Assembly: GCA_958510825.1 (NCBI GenBank)
Contig: OY294046.1
Coordinates: forward strand, 47,349,794-47,413,793
Direction of reading: 5' to 3'
Length of the DNA stretch: 64,000 nucleotides
From: Brachypterus glaber
Lineage: Eukaryota; Arthropoda; Insecta; Coleoptera; Kateretidae
Positions 11,011-22,880 of the stretch are shown one piece after another (the first letter of the stretch is position 1; each line of letters opens with the position of its first letter). The notes beneath the pieces were generated by a model that saw only the letters and a list, made by a program, of their open reading frames with translations, searched no databases and had not been told where the DNA came from. Made by a program: the position numbers and the translations under genes.

Positions 11011-11687
11011 TCTGCTAACGCTATCTTGTTTAAAGTATTAACTTTTTTATGTACACAAAAACTAATCCTTTCTCCTTTTCTTTTTGTTCAAAATCGAAAT
11101 TACCAATTTCCAGCAGAAATTTGTATTTTTGGAAATGCAAATGTGCATAGAGAGAAAGTGCTTTTTAAGCTTAATAACAATTAGTTAGTTTTTCTAGACA
11201 AACAACCAAAGCAATGAAATGGCAAAAAATGCATTTATTGTTCCGTAAAATAAACAGAAAATACCAAAACCAAAAATACCGCACTTTGCGAATATTACCC
11301 GAAAAGCAGGCGGTGCATTAAAAGCGGCATAATGAACATAAAAACGGAAATTAAAACATAGTTCGTACAATTTTCACCTTCAATTTAAAGTTTTGCTTAA
11401 GATTGGGAAAATAAAGTGGTTAAGAGTAAATGTCGTATTTCTACGTTGTTCCCAATTCATTTATTTTAGACTATCGCTTGCAAAAAAGTTGAGGTTTTCA
11501 TTTACACGATTTACACGATTTTTCTGGTGCGTTCTAGCTCTTAAAACTTCGCTACTGGGGTTCCTATTTTTCAAAATAAAGAAGACTATAGGTACTAATT
11601 TAAATTCAGAAATATGTGTTTTTTATGGAAGTGGCAAATTTATTTTTTTTCTTGAAGTAGATTTGAAATTTTTTTGTTTGTTTGTTA
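11011..11687. other. Stretch without a supportable gene
   Basis: The 109-codon frame starting at 11393 begins at a TTG, has no recognisable domain and runs into the MITE at 11688, so it is not called. Nothing else is recognised. Confidence 0.45.
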
Positions 11688-11832
11688 AGGGAACGTTTAA
11701 GTATTACGTAACGCAAAATTGATCATTTTGGACCTCCCCCTGTAACGCTATTTTCCTATACCATTAACATGGACGTAACACTCCAAAAGGCCCCCCCCCC
11801 AAGGAGCGTTACGTAATACTTGAACGTTCCCT
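11688..11832. mobile_element. Short TIR element, AGGGAACGTT ends
   Basis: AGGGAACGTTTAAGTATTAC on the left pairs with the right end GTAATACTTGAACGTTCCCT over 27 bases. The 90-base centre carries a run of C and TGTAACGCTATTTTCC. The same end occurs alone at 51326, and the TATTACGTAACG part recurs within 32699-33260. No frame. Confidence 0.8.
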
Positions 11833-12332
11833 ATCCTGTTGTTTTTTTTTCTGGAATACCTTGAATTTTAATACGGAACTGTGGTGGAAACCCTATAACT
11901 AGAATTTAAATTAAAATTTGACAATTTATCTTAAGGATCAAGAATTTAATTTGTTCGGTTTGGCGAAAATGTTTTAATTTCGCTGTTTTTCTCGCGAGTT
12001 AACCAAATTAATGTTTTCGGCGATTTAAATAAACCTGCTGAAAGAAAGCAAACGAGGTTGTGAAAACACAGGATAGGGTTGCTAATGCAACATGGTGTAA
12101 AGAAATGGAGATTCTTCTTCTGAATAACTTAGAAATTAAGCATAGGGATCTAATCATTTTAAGACCAGTTAAACAAATACAATGTGCTTTTTTTAATTGA
12201 TCAAAAAAATATCTTGATAACACAGAACAGGAACAGCTATGATTTTTTTTATTATTCGGAAATTAAACTAAATCTTACAACTTCGAGCGTTGTTGGTATA
12301 TGTTTTAAAAATATTTTTATAAAGACGAGGAC

Positions 12333-12845
12333 ATTTTACATCAGGGCCGTAACTAGGGGGAAGGGAGGGCAGGGGTGCTAAGTAAGCCCCCCTGGCCTTA
12401 GTTTGAGCCCCCCGTGGCGTTTTCGCTGAGCCCCCCCACGTGGTATTTTTTAAGTCACCTACCTTTGGGTGCCATTTTTTTTTTGCAGGGGCGTTAAGTT
12501 TGGTAGAAACCGTCAGGGACAAAACTTTTTTCCTTAAAGATAATTTTTTGGGGCGCCAATTTTGTTTTGAAGGGGCGCCAAGTTTGGTAGGTAGAAACCG
12601 TCAGCGACAAAGCTTTTTTTATTGAAGGTATTTTTTGGGGTGGCAATTTTTTTTTTTGCATGGGCGCTAAGTTTGGTAGAAACCGCCAGGAACAAAGCTT
12701 TTTTTCATGAGGGTAGTTTTTCGTTTTTCGGGCGCTAATTTTTTTTTTTTTTTGTAAGTTTTGGTTGAAACCGTTAGGGACCAAGCTTTTTTGTTGATTT
12801 TTTTTTGAGGGTGCCACCCTGGGGCTGAGCCCCTAGATTTTACAT
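12333..12845. mobile_element. hAT-like element carrying four ~86-bp tandem units
   Basis: The direct repeat ATTTTACAT at 12333-12341 and 12837-12845 flanks an insertion starting CAGGGCCGTAACTAGGGGG and ending GGGGCTGAGCCCCTAG. Inside, the unit AAGTTTGGTAGAAACCGTCA recurs at 12496, 12580, 12669 and 12756, so the period is about 84-88 bases, each followed by GGGACAAAGC-like sequence and a T-rich tract. One unit also occurs in the element at 20039-20237. An 8-9 bp duplication and a CAGGGC end suggest hAT. The right end is not a good mirror of the left, so it may be damaged. Frames across the array are repeat artefacts. Confidence 0.7.
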
Positions 12846-14774
12846 TTAGAATTTAGTTACTGGCAGCTATTTAAAAAAGTATGTATGGCAGCCCTAGTTA
12901 GGAAGGAGTTTGTTCAAATAAAGTAATTTGTAATTTCGAACTGGAAAAAGTTTTTCTACTTTTCCGCGCATAATGCGTCGAAATCGATAACACGAGTGTG
13001 ATCTCTTAAGTTTATAAACCGATGGCGTTATGCAACTTTTTTACATACACTAAAATTCACAGCTGTTCGGAAACACAGCACAAAATAATCGTATTTTGCG
13101 TTTTACCTATTTTACTATATTAATTTTCTGTTGTGGATGATTAGCCAAATACGACGGTATTTAGGGACTGTTTTGTGATGACGTTAGTCCATATAGCTGT
13201 AAAGACTCTAGTACGAATTTCTTATTCTATGACCTTCCAGTTTACCTGATTTAACATCTTTAGATTAATAAAAAACTAATTTAAGGACCGTGTTATCTAA
13301 AAACTTTATTATCTTTACCATATTTTCACTGAAAATATTTTTTAGTTAAGATTTTACAAAACTCGTATTAGGCTAAATTATAACTGTTAACATCTCAGCC
13401 GTAATTGTTGTTATAATAGTTAAATTTCTGAACTTGAATACCTCGGTTCACAGTTTTTAAAAGGAAATTATCGTATTCTTTGACTATGTGCTTTACAAAA
13501 ATGATTTAAATTCTTCATTATTTTTCTCTGAGGAAATAAAAAATCCTCGAAAAAATTTAATGACCTGTACTGAAATAAAATAAAATTACTTTTGAAATTA
13601 TTTCTACAAAAGCTGACTTTTCAGTTTTTATTTTAGTCAAATGATATTATTTTAGTCAAATGATATTCTGTTACCACAATTACCTAAAATTATATTATAT
13701 AGAAATCTACGTTATTCCCAAGCTCTAAAAGACAAACTTGTATTTCAAACATTCTTGCTTTTCTACTTATGATTCAGAATTTGTTCTGTTTTGCATTCCA
13801 CGATCCAAATTATGTTTTACATCAGTTCGCGAGATTTTTTCTCTTGGTATACACCTTCGATATTTTTCAATACTGAAATTTAAATTAGGTTTTATGAGAA
13901 AGCGATTCACGAAAATCACTTTATTTTTTATCCAAATAAACTTGTACTCGCTATTTGTAAGTATATGTAAATAAAATTTGTAAAAAACCTTTTGGAACTG
14001 ATACTTTAATGATCTGTTTAGAGTCAATACACTTTAGGGGCACTTATAACATGCAAATTGAGGAAAAATTTAATACTAAAGGTTCCTTATGGCAAGATAA
14101 AGTTTTAATTCTTGATTATATCATACATAAATCACGGTGGTTTTTTGCAAATTTTAACTTTTTGTTTCCGACCCCTGATTTTTTTTTTCATAAATTGTTT
14201 AAACACACCTAAAGAAGTAATATAGGCTAATATAAAAAAAATCGTAGATACCGATCTTTTTTTTTACGTTTTTTCTAATTTATTATAATATGTACATATT
14301 ATGTACTTGAATTTTAGTATAAATTTTAGATATAATTATAAAATCATTATTTATAATCACTTCATTACAAAAATGCTTATCTCCAACGCCAAAGGGCGTA
14401 TATTTTTTTATAGCGCGTTGTTTTTTTGGGCGAAGTGGACCGAAAAATCAAATTTTTTTTGCATATTCGGACTTAAAATGCCATCAAACGTCGAAAATGA
14501 AAAAAAGTGGGTGTTAAAAAAATATCGTTCTGTCTGTCCTCTGCCTCTTAATCTTCTAAACGAAAGGTCTGATTTAAAATATTTTTTCACAATACGATTA
14601 AAGACCTTCGTAGTTTATTTGACGTCAAATATGGTAAACATTGGAGAGCAGCAAGGGAGACAAAGGGGACAAACACTAATATTTTTTGCGATAACTATCT
14701 TATTATAGATCAACTGCGCCACAAATGCGACTTACTATTCAGTGAAATATAGTTTTTAAAAAACTACATATTGT

Positions 14775-14776
<2 letters not shown>
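12846..14776. other. Long stretch without a supportable gene
   Basis: Contains a dispersed 40-base match (TTTTGTGATGACGTTAGTCC, 13171) also found at 51710, a 19-base tandem duplication (TTTTAGTCAAATGATATTA at 13632-13669), and degraded GC-poor sequence. The 135-codon ATG frame at 14301-14708 has no recognisable motif and biased composition. I leave it uncalled. Confidence 0.4.
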
Positions 14777-14820
<44 letters not shown>

Positions 14821-14822
14821 TT
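14777..14822 (+). repeat. (ATT)n microsatellite
   Basis: An uninterrupted run of about fourteen ATT triplets. Confidence 0.95.
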
Positions 14823-15136
14823 CAAAAAAAAAATAATGTTATTTTGAAAGTAAGATTTTTATACGTCATTTAATTTAAATTCTTTCATTTTTTATATTAT
14901 TAAGAAAATCTAACCGTTATTCCTCTTTTTTTCATATTGTAGGGGCGCCTTCGCCATATTTTATTTTTACCTTTATTTTACTCAAAAAAAAAAAAAAAAT
15001 TTTTAGTTTTTTTATTACGAGTATCTATATGTAATAAGAACAAAACTTGATGTAAAGTTTTTTATTACAGTTTATTTAAAAAACAAAATTAAAATTTTAC
15101 TGTTTTTACTTTTTGACATATAATTTAAAGAAAGTT

Positions 15137-15205
15137 ATCTATCTGTTATTAAAATCAAATGGACAGAATACAGTGAATAGTACCTGTCCATTTGATTTTA
15201 ATGAC

Positions 15206-15244
<39 letters not shown>
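15137..15244. repeat. Inverted repeat abutting a (TA)n run
   Basis: CTATCTGTTATTAAAATCAA at the left pairs with its near-complement just before 15212, with GGACAG and CTGTCC closing the stem around a ~17-base loop. A run of TA dinucleotides follows directly (15206-15244). Confidence 0.8.
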
Positions 15245-15248
<4 letters not shown>

Positions 15249-15989
15249 TCGGTCATTAACCGACAAACGTGCAGTATATATTTTTATAGACTGTCAATTC
15301 TTAACTTATATAATTTAAAAACCAACCATCAGATCAAGTTGGGTCAATGGAAGCTGCGATCAGAAAGATAAAATGTACATCTAACTAAAAATTCAGAATT
15401 TTTGACCGAAAGCCAGTTTCCTTAAGAAACGTGCCTGTCTATACGACAGTATAGTATTTTACTTTACCAGTTCATAATATCGTCTGTTTAATTTATTATC
15501 CAAGTTAACTTGACAACAATGCATTAGGCTACCAATTTTGTATATACAGCTATATAGCTATATAGCTGAATAATGAATGAAGCAGGAGATATTATGAATT
15601 AATGTATATTGGTATAACTGCGTAAGTAAAATACTATAAATCGTCGCATCTTAAAAATTCTTCCTATATCTATACTTAACAGGGAAAAATAAAAAAGTAC
15701 TAGAAACCTTAACAGTGTATTTTTTCTTTTTTTTTTTTCTGATTTTGATTTTGTTTGCAGTGTATAATATTGTTCAATATTTTCATTAAAATTAATTGAG
15801 TCAGTAAAAAAAAGCCAACAACGGATACCCAAAAAATACTTGATTAAATAATGATCACCAAAATACGAGGGGCCCGACATTTGCGTGGGTATGTGATAAA
15901 AAACCGGGTAGGGTTGCGTAAATGCAATTTATGCATGCATCCAACTGCAAACTTAATTTTGGAATATTGTGTTAGAGTGGTTCAATATT

Positions 15990-16165
15990 TGACCATCACA
16001 TCATATCACCCTTTGAACCCCAGTCCGATTTTTACCAAAAACAATCTAATCCGGGAACTATGGATAAGGAACATATGTACCAGATTTGAAGTATTTAGCT
16101 TAAAGCGTTTTCGAGTCATATTAGTCAAAATTTTTCCGAAACTAACAAACAATTTTTTTAATACT
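15990..16165 (+). repeat. Decayed fragment of repeat Q
   Basis: GACCATCACATCATATCACC leads into AACCCCAGTCCGATTTTTAC, ACCAGATTTGAAGTATTTAG and TTCGAGTCATATTAGTC. These match the order of blocks at 9590-9710 (CCAACCCGATTTTTAGG, CCAAATTTGAAGTATTTAG, CTTGAGTTATCGTGGTC). The ends are lost. Confidence 0.55.
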
Positions 16166-17025
16166 TAAAAAAAGATATCATAATTTAGTAAGTTCTTCTT
16201 CAATTTCCAGCAATTTGCAAACAGTTCTTATAGTACCACCCTAATATTGTATACAGCTCTTTTAAATCGTTGAACAACTCTTTTACAGTTGGCCAGTGCG
16301 ATAAAAGGATGATATTAACTTGTTATTAACGAGTATTTATCTGGATATTTGGTACATTTGATTCTGTATACAAGATTTTATTATTTATATAACTTTTTCG
16401 ATCAGGATTGGACTTTTTATTTTAAGGAAACTAAGTGTCGTATTTTAAAATGCTTTTTTTCTTAAAAACTTGTTTTCAGTAGCTTCCAACATAAAGGAAA
16501 TTGATTCTAGATCAGATATACTAAAAACTTCGAAGTTTTATAGAAACATGCATGATTTTTAATAATAAAAGTGTTTTGCTGGCGCGTAATATTTTATAGT
16601 TATTTAAAAATATGCAGTATACTTGTTTAGATTTTAAGAAAAACAGGAAATATCAATGTTCAGACATAAGGTTTGTTTTTGTGACGAAAATTCGAATGCG
16701 AATTTGTAGTTTCTTTTATTTTTACATTCGAGCGATCTCGAAAAGAAGAATGTATTGTTATAGTAAAATAAAAATGTTTCCACATTTTCATGTATTTATC
16801 CGTTTAAAGAGTTTATACATTTAAAAAAAATTTTTCGATGTCCGTCCATCCGTCCGTCGGTCCGTACGTCAAGAGGCTTACAGGCGATACCGTTTTTTTT
16901 TTTATAATTTTGCTTTAAAAAAAATAAATATTTTTATATGAAAACTAGCTGAACAGTTGCAAGCTCCTTCTCAAAACATCAGCACTAGGCACTAATTTGG
17001 AACGTTATAAAATAGGAAGTTGTGT

Positions 17026-17651
17026 GAATAGGCAACCATTAATACACCTGCGTGTTGCATAATTTATTAAAGTTTGAAAGTCTGCATCTCCAAAACGTTA
17101 TATTCTAGAAAAACTGTATATAACATTTTTTGTTAGGCTTAAAAAGAGTTATCATTTTAAATATATATTTTTGAAATCGGTTTATAAATTAGTCAGTTGT
17201 GCTAAAAAAACATTTTACCGCGTTAAACGCTAATATTCCGAAAACAATGTATTTTAGGAAAATAGAGTTTATAACATTTTTGAGCAATTTAAAAAAATCT
17301 TTCATATAAGTACTAAACCAATAAAATACAATAATAACTTAATTATAACCAAAAAACGCTAATACTAGGCGCTTTACCCTATTCTTACCCCCAATCGTTT
17401 ACCCCTAAAATCTAATCAGCTCTTCGAAATATAAGAAACAATATTCAAAAACCTCTTGTCGTTATCTTTTTTAGAAATAGAGTTAGCGAGTTTACACCCA
17501 GACAGGCAGAGACAGACGGACGCAATTTTTTTTACTGTTTTCGACTCGGGAATGTCTAAAACGTCGAGAAATGTGAAAAAACATGATTTTGACTTTTCGG
17601 CGAAGATTTCAATACATCGGCACTCTTAGTAGTACTAAGTGCCGATGTAAA
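17026..17651 (+). repeat. Dispersed repeat S, copy 1, ending in a palindrome
   Basis: It starts AATAGGCAACCATTAATACA and includes CGTGTTGCATAATTTATTAA, TAAGAAACAATATTCAAAAA, a CAGACAGGCAGAGACAGACG block and the closing palindrome 17614-17648 (ACATCGGCACT .. AGTGCCGATGT). The copy at 23967-24918 has the same block order and a decayed form of the closing palindrome. Confidence 0.65.
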
Positions 17652-18636
17652 CAGGGGAGTCTCTTTTACCAGCAGCTGCTAAATACTAGTATTTATATTT
17701 TGTATTCGTATTTGTAGAATGTATTTTAAAATTGCATTAAAAAAGAATTATTACGACAAGTGTATTGAACTTTAATTCTTACATTATTCAGTTCCTTATT
17801 TGGCCAAATAGAAATTGCCATATTCGAGATAGTTTGGCAAACATTCAATAATATTTTCATCTCCTTATGCAACGCAAGACCGGCTCTTTCAATGCATTTT
17901 TTGTTCGTGGTGAATGTCGAAACGTGTTTAGCCACTTTGGCGTCTTCGAACAACTGAAAATATTAAGGGAATACATTTTTTATGACCGAAACCACTTTTC
18001 CATAAAAAACGGTGCATCGCGGTGCTCTATATTTTTAAAGTGCTCTAGCACCTAAACTGTTATTTTTGGGAGTTGTGTATGTGGACACTTTTGTTCAAAA
18101 ATTATTTTGTAAGTGTAAAGAAATATTCTTATTTCACTCCTGAATACCCAATAACAGATGATTTCATTTTATAGTGACCCAGAGTATTGAAAAGTAAAAT
18201 TACTAGTAAAAAAGAGGTTCCTAAAATACAAAAAAATGCACATATATAATAGTATCTACAAGTCGTTGAAAAACATTTATTATTACTATAGCCTATTATG
18301 TAGTAAATTAAAGATCTCACACTGTTGCCGTTGTTTCGTATTTACAAGACATCTCACTTACCGATAAAAAGTTCATTCATAATAATTTCTTGATGTTTCA
18401 TTCATAATTTTCGAATTAGATGTAATGCGCATGCGTAAGCGGGCGAATTCGACAATTTTAATGCAAGGTCTTGGTAAAATACAAGGAATAAACAATTATT
18501 TTTAGGGTCTCCTCCATGAATTATGTTACTCTGCTGGAAAATTTTAATTATTTGATGCATAATATTTATAGAATATATGTTATCTTCTTATCTATACAAA
18601 ATAAACATGACAACAAAGCGGAAAAAAGATCAGGGC
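17652..18636. other. Stretch without a supportable gene, up to the assembly gap
   Basis: Only short frames without recognisable motifs are present. Frames that appear to cross 18637 are artefacts of unknown bases. Confidence 0.4.
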
Positions 18637-18836
18637 NNNNNNNNNNNNNNNNNNNNNNNNNNNNNNNNNNNNNNNNNNNNNNNNNNNNNNNNNNNNNNNN
18701 NNNNNNNNNNNNNNNNNNNNNNNNNNNNNNNNNNNNNNNNNNNNNNNNNNNNNNNNNNNNNNNNNNNNNNNNNNNNNNNNNNNNNNNNNNNNNNNNNNNN
18801 NNNNNNNNNNNNNNNNNNNNNNNNNNNNNNNNNNNN
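18637..18836. other. Assembly gap of 200 N
   Basis: Exactly 200 unknown bases, a round number used for gaps of estimated or unknown size. Confidence 0.99.
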
Positions 18837-19109
18837 CACAGTTTTTGTTTAAAAGTCCAAAAAAAAGGTAAAAATATAATAAATCTGTAAAAATTCAAAA
18901 TAAGTTGGGTATTTTTCACAGAACCAATATTGTAATTTTCAGTACCTTTTTATCAGTGTATATATTTTTGTACAAACTCTGAAAATATAAAACATAAATT
19001 ATGCAAGATCTTACCTTAAATGCATTACTAGAACTGGAACTTCCGATTTTTCACCCTTGCCCCTATCGTTTTCCTATACTGTCAAAAATAAATATTTAAT
19101 TAACAGTAA

Positions 19110-19503
19110 TCGGCATAAACTCAGTTATGACTCATCAACGTTGAAAATAAACACAGAAACAGAATAATTTTGCCGAATTATAAGGGAAATTTTTATAAAG
19201 GTCACTAAATCGAAACATTTGACGACTAATTTTTTACACACAACAATATTGACTATACATATGTACTATAAATATGTATATATATCGGTGTTTTTCGAAG
19301 AAAAAACCGATATTCGATTTTTATCTTTTAAGAATACGAAAGTTTTTAATTTTTATTTATCGATAACTTTTTTCCCACCTAACTCGTTTAAATAGAATCA
19401 TTAAAAAAAGTCAAGATAAAAAGAAATAAAAATGTAAATATTTAAAACCTCGCGTCAACGCTAGAATCGACGCGGCGCCTATGCGAGCACTAGAAATTCG
19501 CCG
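19110..19503 (-). repeat. Dispersed repeat R, arm 2 (inverted)
   Basis: This is the reverse-complement copy of 8701-9084, about 10 kb away. TCGGCATAAACTCAGTTATG at the start and CGCGGCGCCTATGCGAGCAC near the end correspond to the far and near ends of arm 1. Differences are scattered substitutions and small indels. Confidence 0.8.
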
Positions 19504-19608
19504 ATTACTGTTAATTACAAATGATTCTGCATGTATTATACATGCATGTAATATGTATAATGTGCATGTATTTCTATACATGTATGTAATATGTGACTTA
19601 ATGCAGGA

Positions 19609-19988
19609 TAAACTGATAGAAATGGACTTGCGAAAAGTGTTTTTACATTTCAGATGTAAACAAAAATTTACATTATGTATACCGGATATTTACAAAAAAA
19701 GTGTAAAATTACGTGATACATACCTTAAAATTACATAAAATTAGTAAATGTTCGGTATTCATCTTGTTAATGTTGAAAACGACATTAAATTTCCAGTATC
19801 CAATATGGGTTATTCTGATGCCTACTCCAGAACCGGAATATTACATTTCGTTTGTAACATTTACAAATTTTACTTAATTTTAAGGTATGCACGTAATTTT
19901 ACACTTTTTTTTGTAAAAATTCGGTATACATAATGTAAATTTCTGTTCTGAAATGTAAAAATACTTTTCACAAATTTCTTTCAGTGTA
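19609..19988. mobile_element. Foldback/TIR element, ACTGAAAGAAAT-type ends
   Basis: ACTGATAGAAATGGACTTGC on the left pairs with the right end CAAATTTCTTTCAGTG. The arms are ~110-130 bases and include AAATTTACATTATGTATACC and the reverse complement of TAAGGTATGCACGTAATTTT. The spacer is about 130 bases and unique. Flanking DNA is rich in TTTACATGTAAA-like palindromes. The frames at 19481 and 19748 are artefacts of the arms. Confidence 0.7.
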
Positions 19989-20038
19989 GTTGTAAAACTT
20001 ACTAGATTTACATGTAAATTTACAATTTTACATGTAAT

Positions 20039-20237
20039 CAAGGGCGTAGATGAGGGGGGTAATGGGTGTAATTACCCCCCCCCCTAGGATTGTGCGCCAA
20101 TTTTTTTGCTCTGCAGGGGCGCCAAGTTTGGTAGAAACCGTCAGGGGCAAAGCTTTTTGTTTTTGTTTTTCTTGAGTGTATTTTTTGGGCGTCAATTTAT
20201 TTTTTATAGGGGCGCCAAGAAAACATCTACGCCCTTG
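20039..20237. mobile_element. hAT-like MITE, CAAGGGCGTAGATG ends
   Basis: Perfect 14-base inverted ends: CAAGGGCGTAGATG at 20039 and CATCTACGCCCTTG at 20224. The flanks CATGTAAT (left) and CATATAAT (right) form an 8-bp direct repeat with one mismatch, as expected for hAT. The interior contains AAGTTTGGTAGAAACCGTCA, the unit tandemly repeated in 12342-12836, so the two elements share ancestry. No frame. Confidence 0.82.
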
Positions 20238-22641
20238 CATATAATTTTACAGTTTTGTGGGAACATTACATGTAAGATTGTAAAATAACATGTTTGGTTT
20301 GTAAATTTTACATGTATCTGTATTAATTCACAATAACATGCAAAATCAAGGTTATTTTTTTACTAAGTATACATTTTGGCTGCTTAATCCGAATCTGAAC
20401 GCGAAATTTCTCTATCAGGTTATCGGGAAAAATGTACTCAGAAATTTTGATTTTGCCAGTATTTTTCTTGGCCAGATTTGGATTCAGCTATTAAAAATTT
20501 CTAAAAATCATATCAAACTTTCATATAACTGATGTCAGTTGGTTTTTAAAACAAAAAAAACTACCTGTTTTATAGATAATTAATTAATATTAATTATTTT
20601 TTTAATGAATTCAATTTTTATTAATTTCTAACATAAGCACTAATTCTAAATAAGAAAAACCTCCTACTCTTAATAAAACTACACAACTGCACCAAGTTTT
20701 CCAAACGGTTGTCCCAATCCATATACGAAATAAATATCAATCGAGTACGATTCAATAATGACAAATCCAATATCGAATGGGCGAACAAAGTTTTAGTAGA
20801 AAAGTTACAATTTTAAGGCACTTAGTTTTTTCGTGATACCAGTAACTTATGGCATACTAAAATATAACGTTTAATACTGCTGTGTTTGGGAAAACTACTG
20901 TATCTTCAATACTACTAATTTTTTAGTATATTCATTAAGGGGCCATTGTTGGACATTGTTATATTTACCAGATTGGACATTAACAAGTTTTTGATATATA
21001 TTTTTTTTGGTTCAACATTTTCTGCCAAATCAATTAAGTTTGTTTGATATTTGTTTAATTTAGGTATAGTCTGACACACGGTAAGAAACCTACAACGAAA
21101 GGGGGAGGTAGATGAAAAAAACTACAGAACACCAGCAAAAAACGCTCGGATTAAACCGAATTCAGTGTGAACGTGTGCGTAGTTAGATTTTATTTTCAAG
21201 TATAATTGTTTGCCGCATTCTTTTGGTTGTCTTAAAACCTCGTGTCAAAATATAGACGGTAACATCGTCACGTGATCACTCATGAGTAAACATTTTTTTA
21301 AGTTTGTCAAAGGTTCTGAGAAAAAAACTAATTAATTTATTGAATATATTTTTTCTACGACTGCTTTAGAATGTAAGCAAATACACTCACTTTTCAAACA
21401 CAGACTTAATCCATTTTAGCTCTAGATACGGTATGAATATTCCATATCAAGTGTTAGAATGAGCACATGTAGTGCCATCTCTTGTTTATAAAAGTAAAGA
21501 AAACTGTAGCAAAATTAGCAAAAATATATTTATTTTACCATGAAATATTAAATAATTTAATGCAATTTAAAGTTTTGCGTTAAAATTACATAAAGTATAT
21601 TAGTTTTTCTTAATATTTGACCAGTTTTTTATAAATTTAGTTCAAAAAATTAAAACTGCTCCATCTATTGTTAAATATTTAAACCTGATATCTGTTACAA
21701 CAATCTGACAGAACCTTCATTTTTTGCATTATAATTTGTAAATATGTGCTAAAATTAAATAAAAATCTTTTTTAAGTACTGATTTGATAAAATTATTAAA
21801 TAACATTAATTGCTTATTTAAAATTATGTGTTTTGTTGCATTTACAATTTCGAGTCACAAAAAACATTGTTTTTAACCTTGTCCGCAGTTTAAAGCCATA
21901 TAATGTTTCCTATTTGCACTCGGAGAAAAAGTTTACTCTACAACACGTATGGAATACTCATTCATATTGTCTATTCCATACTAGTTATAGAATATACTAT
22001 TTCGCATTGGATTGCGGGTATAAATGCCCAAAGCACATTCAATGTCGTACCGGAAATAGAAAACAGCATTTAAAAGGCAGCGATCCAGAAATAAGTGATT
22101 ATGTAAGATTGGCATGAAGCCTCATAAAGGCGCGGTATATTTGTAGACATCACAGAATAGGAAGCGAATTAATTTAAACAAAAAAAAAAAGATCAGATTT
22201 TTCAAAAGTTTTAATTTTTTTTTTCTTTGATTTATTTTTTCTGTGAAGTGGCAGCAGTTTTTTTATTTCTATTTCGTTCTTAGTCACTAAAACAACGGTC
22301 TAGGTCTGCCAATTCCTGGCACGTTTGCGATACAATTGTCACAATACATGTTTGGGAGTAGATGGGAGGGAATCATGTCTTGTCAGCTTTTTTTTCTGAA
22401 AATGATTTCATTGTTTCATTTATTTTGTGGGTACCAGTTGGCGAAAAAGGGCAAAATTATAGTTTACACAGCAAAAAATATATATACAAAATGTACTTAA
22501 AATACAAAAACTCCGCTTAAATAATATTGCATTTTACATTTTAAGGCCTAAGACCGAAGGTCAGAAATAATCTTCATCCTTAAAATGTGATTTTTATAAC
22601 ATCATAATATTATGTATACTATTTTATTTATAATCATTAAT
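20238..22641. other. 2.4-kb stretch with no recognised gene or repeat
   Basis: The only longer frame (21833-22117, 94 codons) begins at a TTG, includes a small inverted repeat (ATGGAATA .. TATTCCAT) and has no recognisable motif. I see nothing else supportable. Confidence 0.4.
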
Positions 22642-22880
22642 AGTTATTTATGGTACTAGTGGGTAAAGTAAGATATTGCCCATGAGAAAATTAACCTATA
22701 ACCTTTAACCTTTATTAAAAATTTTAATGACATTTACAAGAAAATAATTTGACAGTGACAGTTGAGTGGGTAAAATAAATAATTATCCACTTAATAAAGT
22801 AAAAGCCACGCGGGGGTTATTATTGAGTTTATCTATTTAAAATAAAGCTGGTAATTGTCTCATTATCTGTATGTATTGGA
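22642..22880 (+). repeat. Dispersed repeat T, copy 1 (internally deleted)
   Basis: AGTTATTTATGGTACTAGTG to TATTGGATAAAAT matches 52473-52805 almost base for base on both sides. Between GAGAAAATTAAC and TTTATTAAAAATTTTAATGA this copy has only about a dozen bases where the other has about 105. It carries the small hairpin GTGGGTAA .. TTATCCAC. Confidence 0.8.

Noticed and set aside
11393..11722. 109-codon hydrophobic/basic frame
   Set aside because: It starts at a TTG, ends inside a MITE arm and has no recognisable motif.
12268..12817. Overlapping frames of 84 and 107 codons on the minus strand
   Set aside because: They are translations of the ~86-base tandem units of the hAT-like element and share repeated peptide phrases for that reason.
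14301..14708. 135-codon ATG frame
   Set aside because: No recognisable domain, a low-complexity start, and no sign of codon bias or conservation visible from the sequence. Possible by chance in AT-rich DNA with local G/C patches.
18516..18919. Frames of 69-124 codons across the gap
   Set aside because: Most codons are unknown bases, so the openness has no meaning.
21833..22117. 94-codon frame as a small gene
   Set aside because: It starts at a TTG and has no recognisable motif; a small inverted repeat explains part of its openness.
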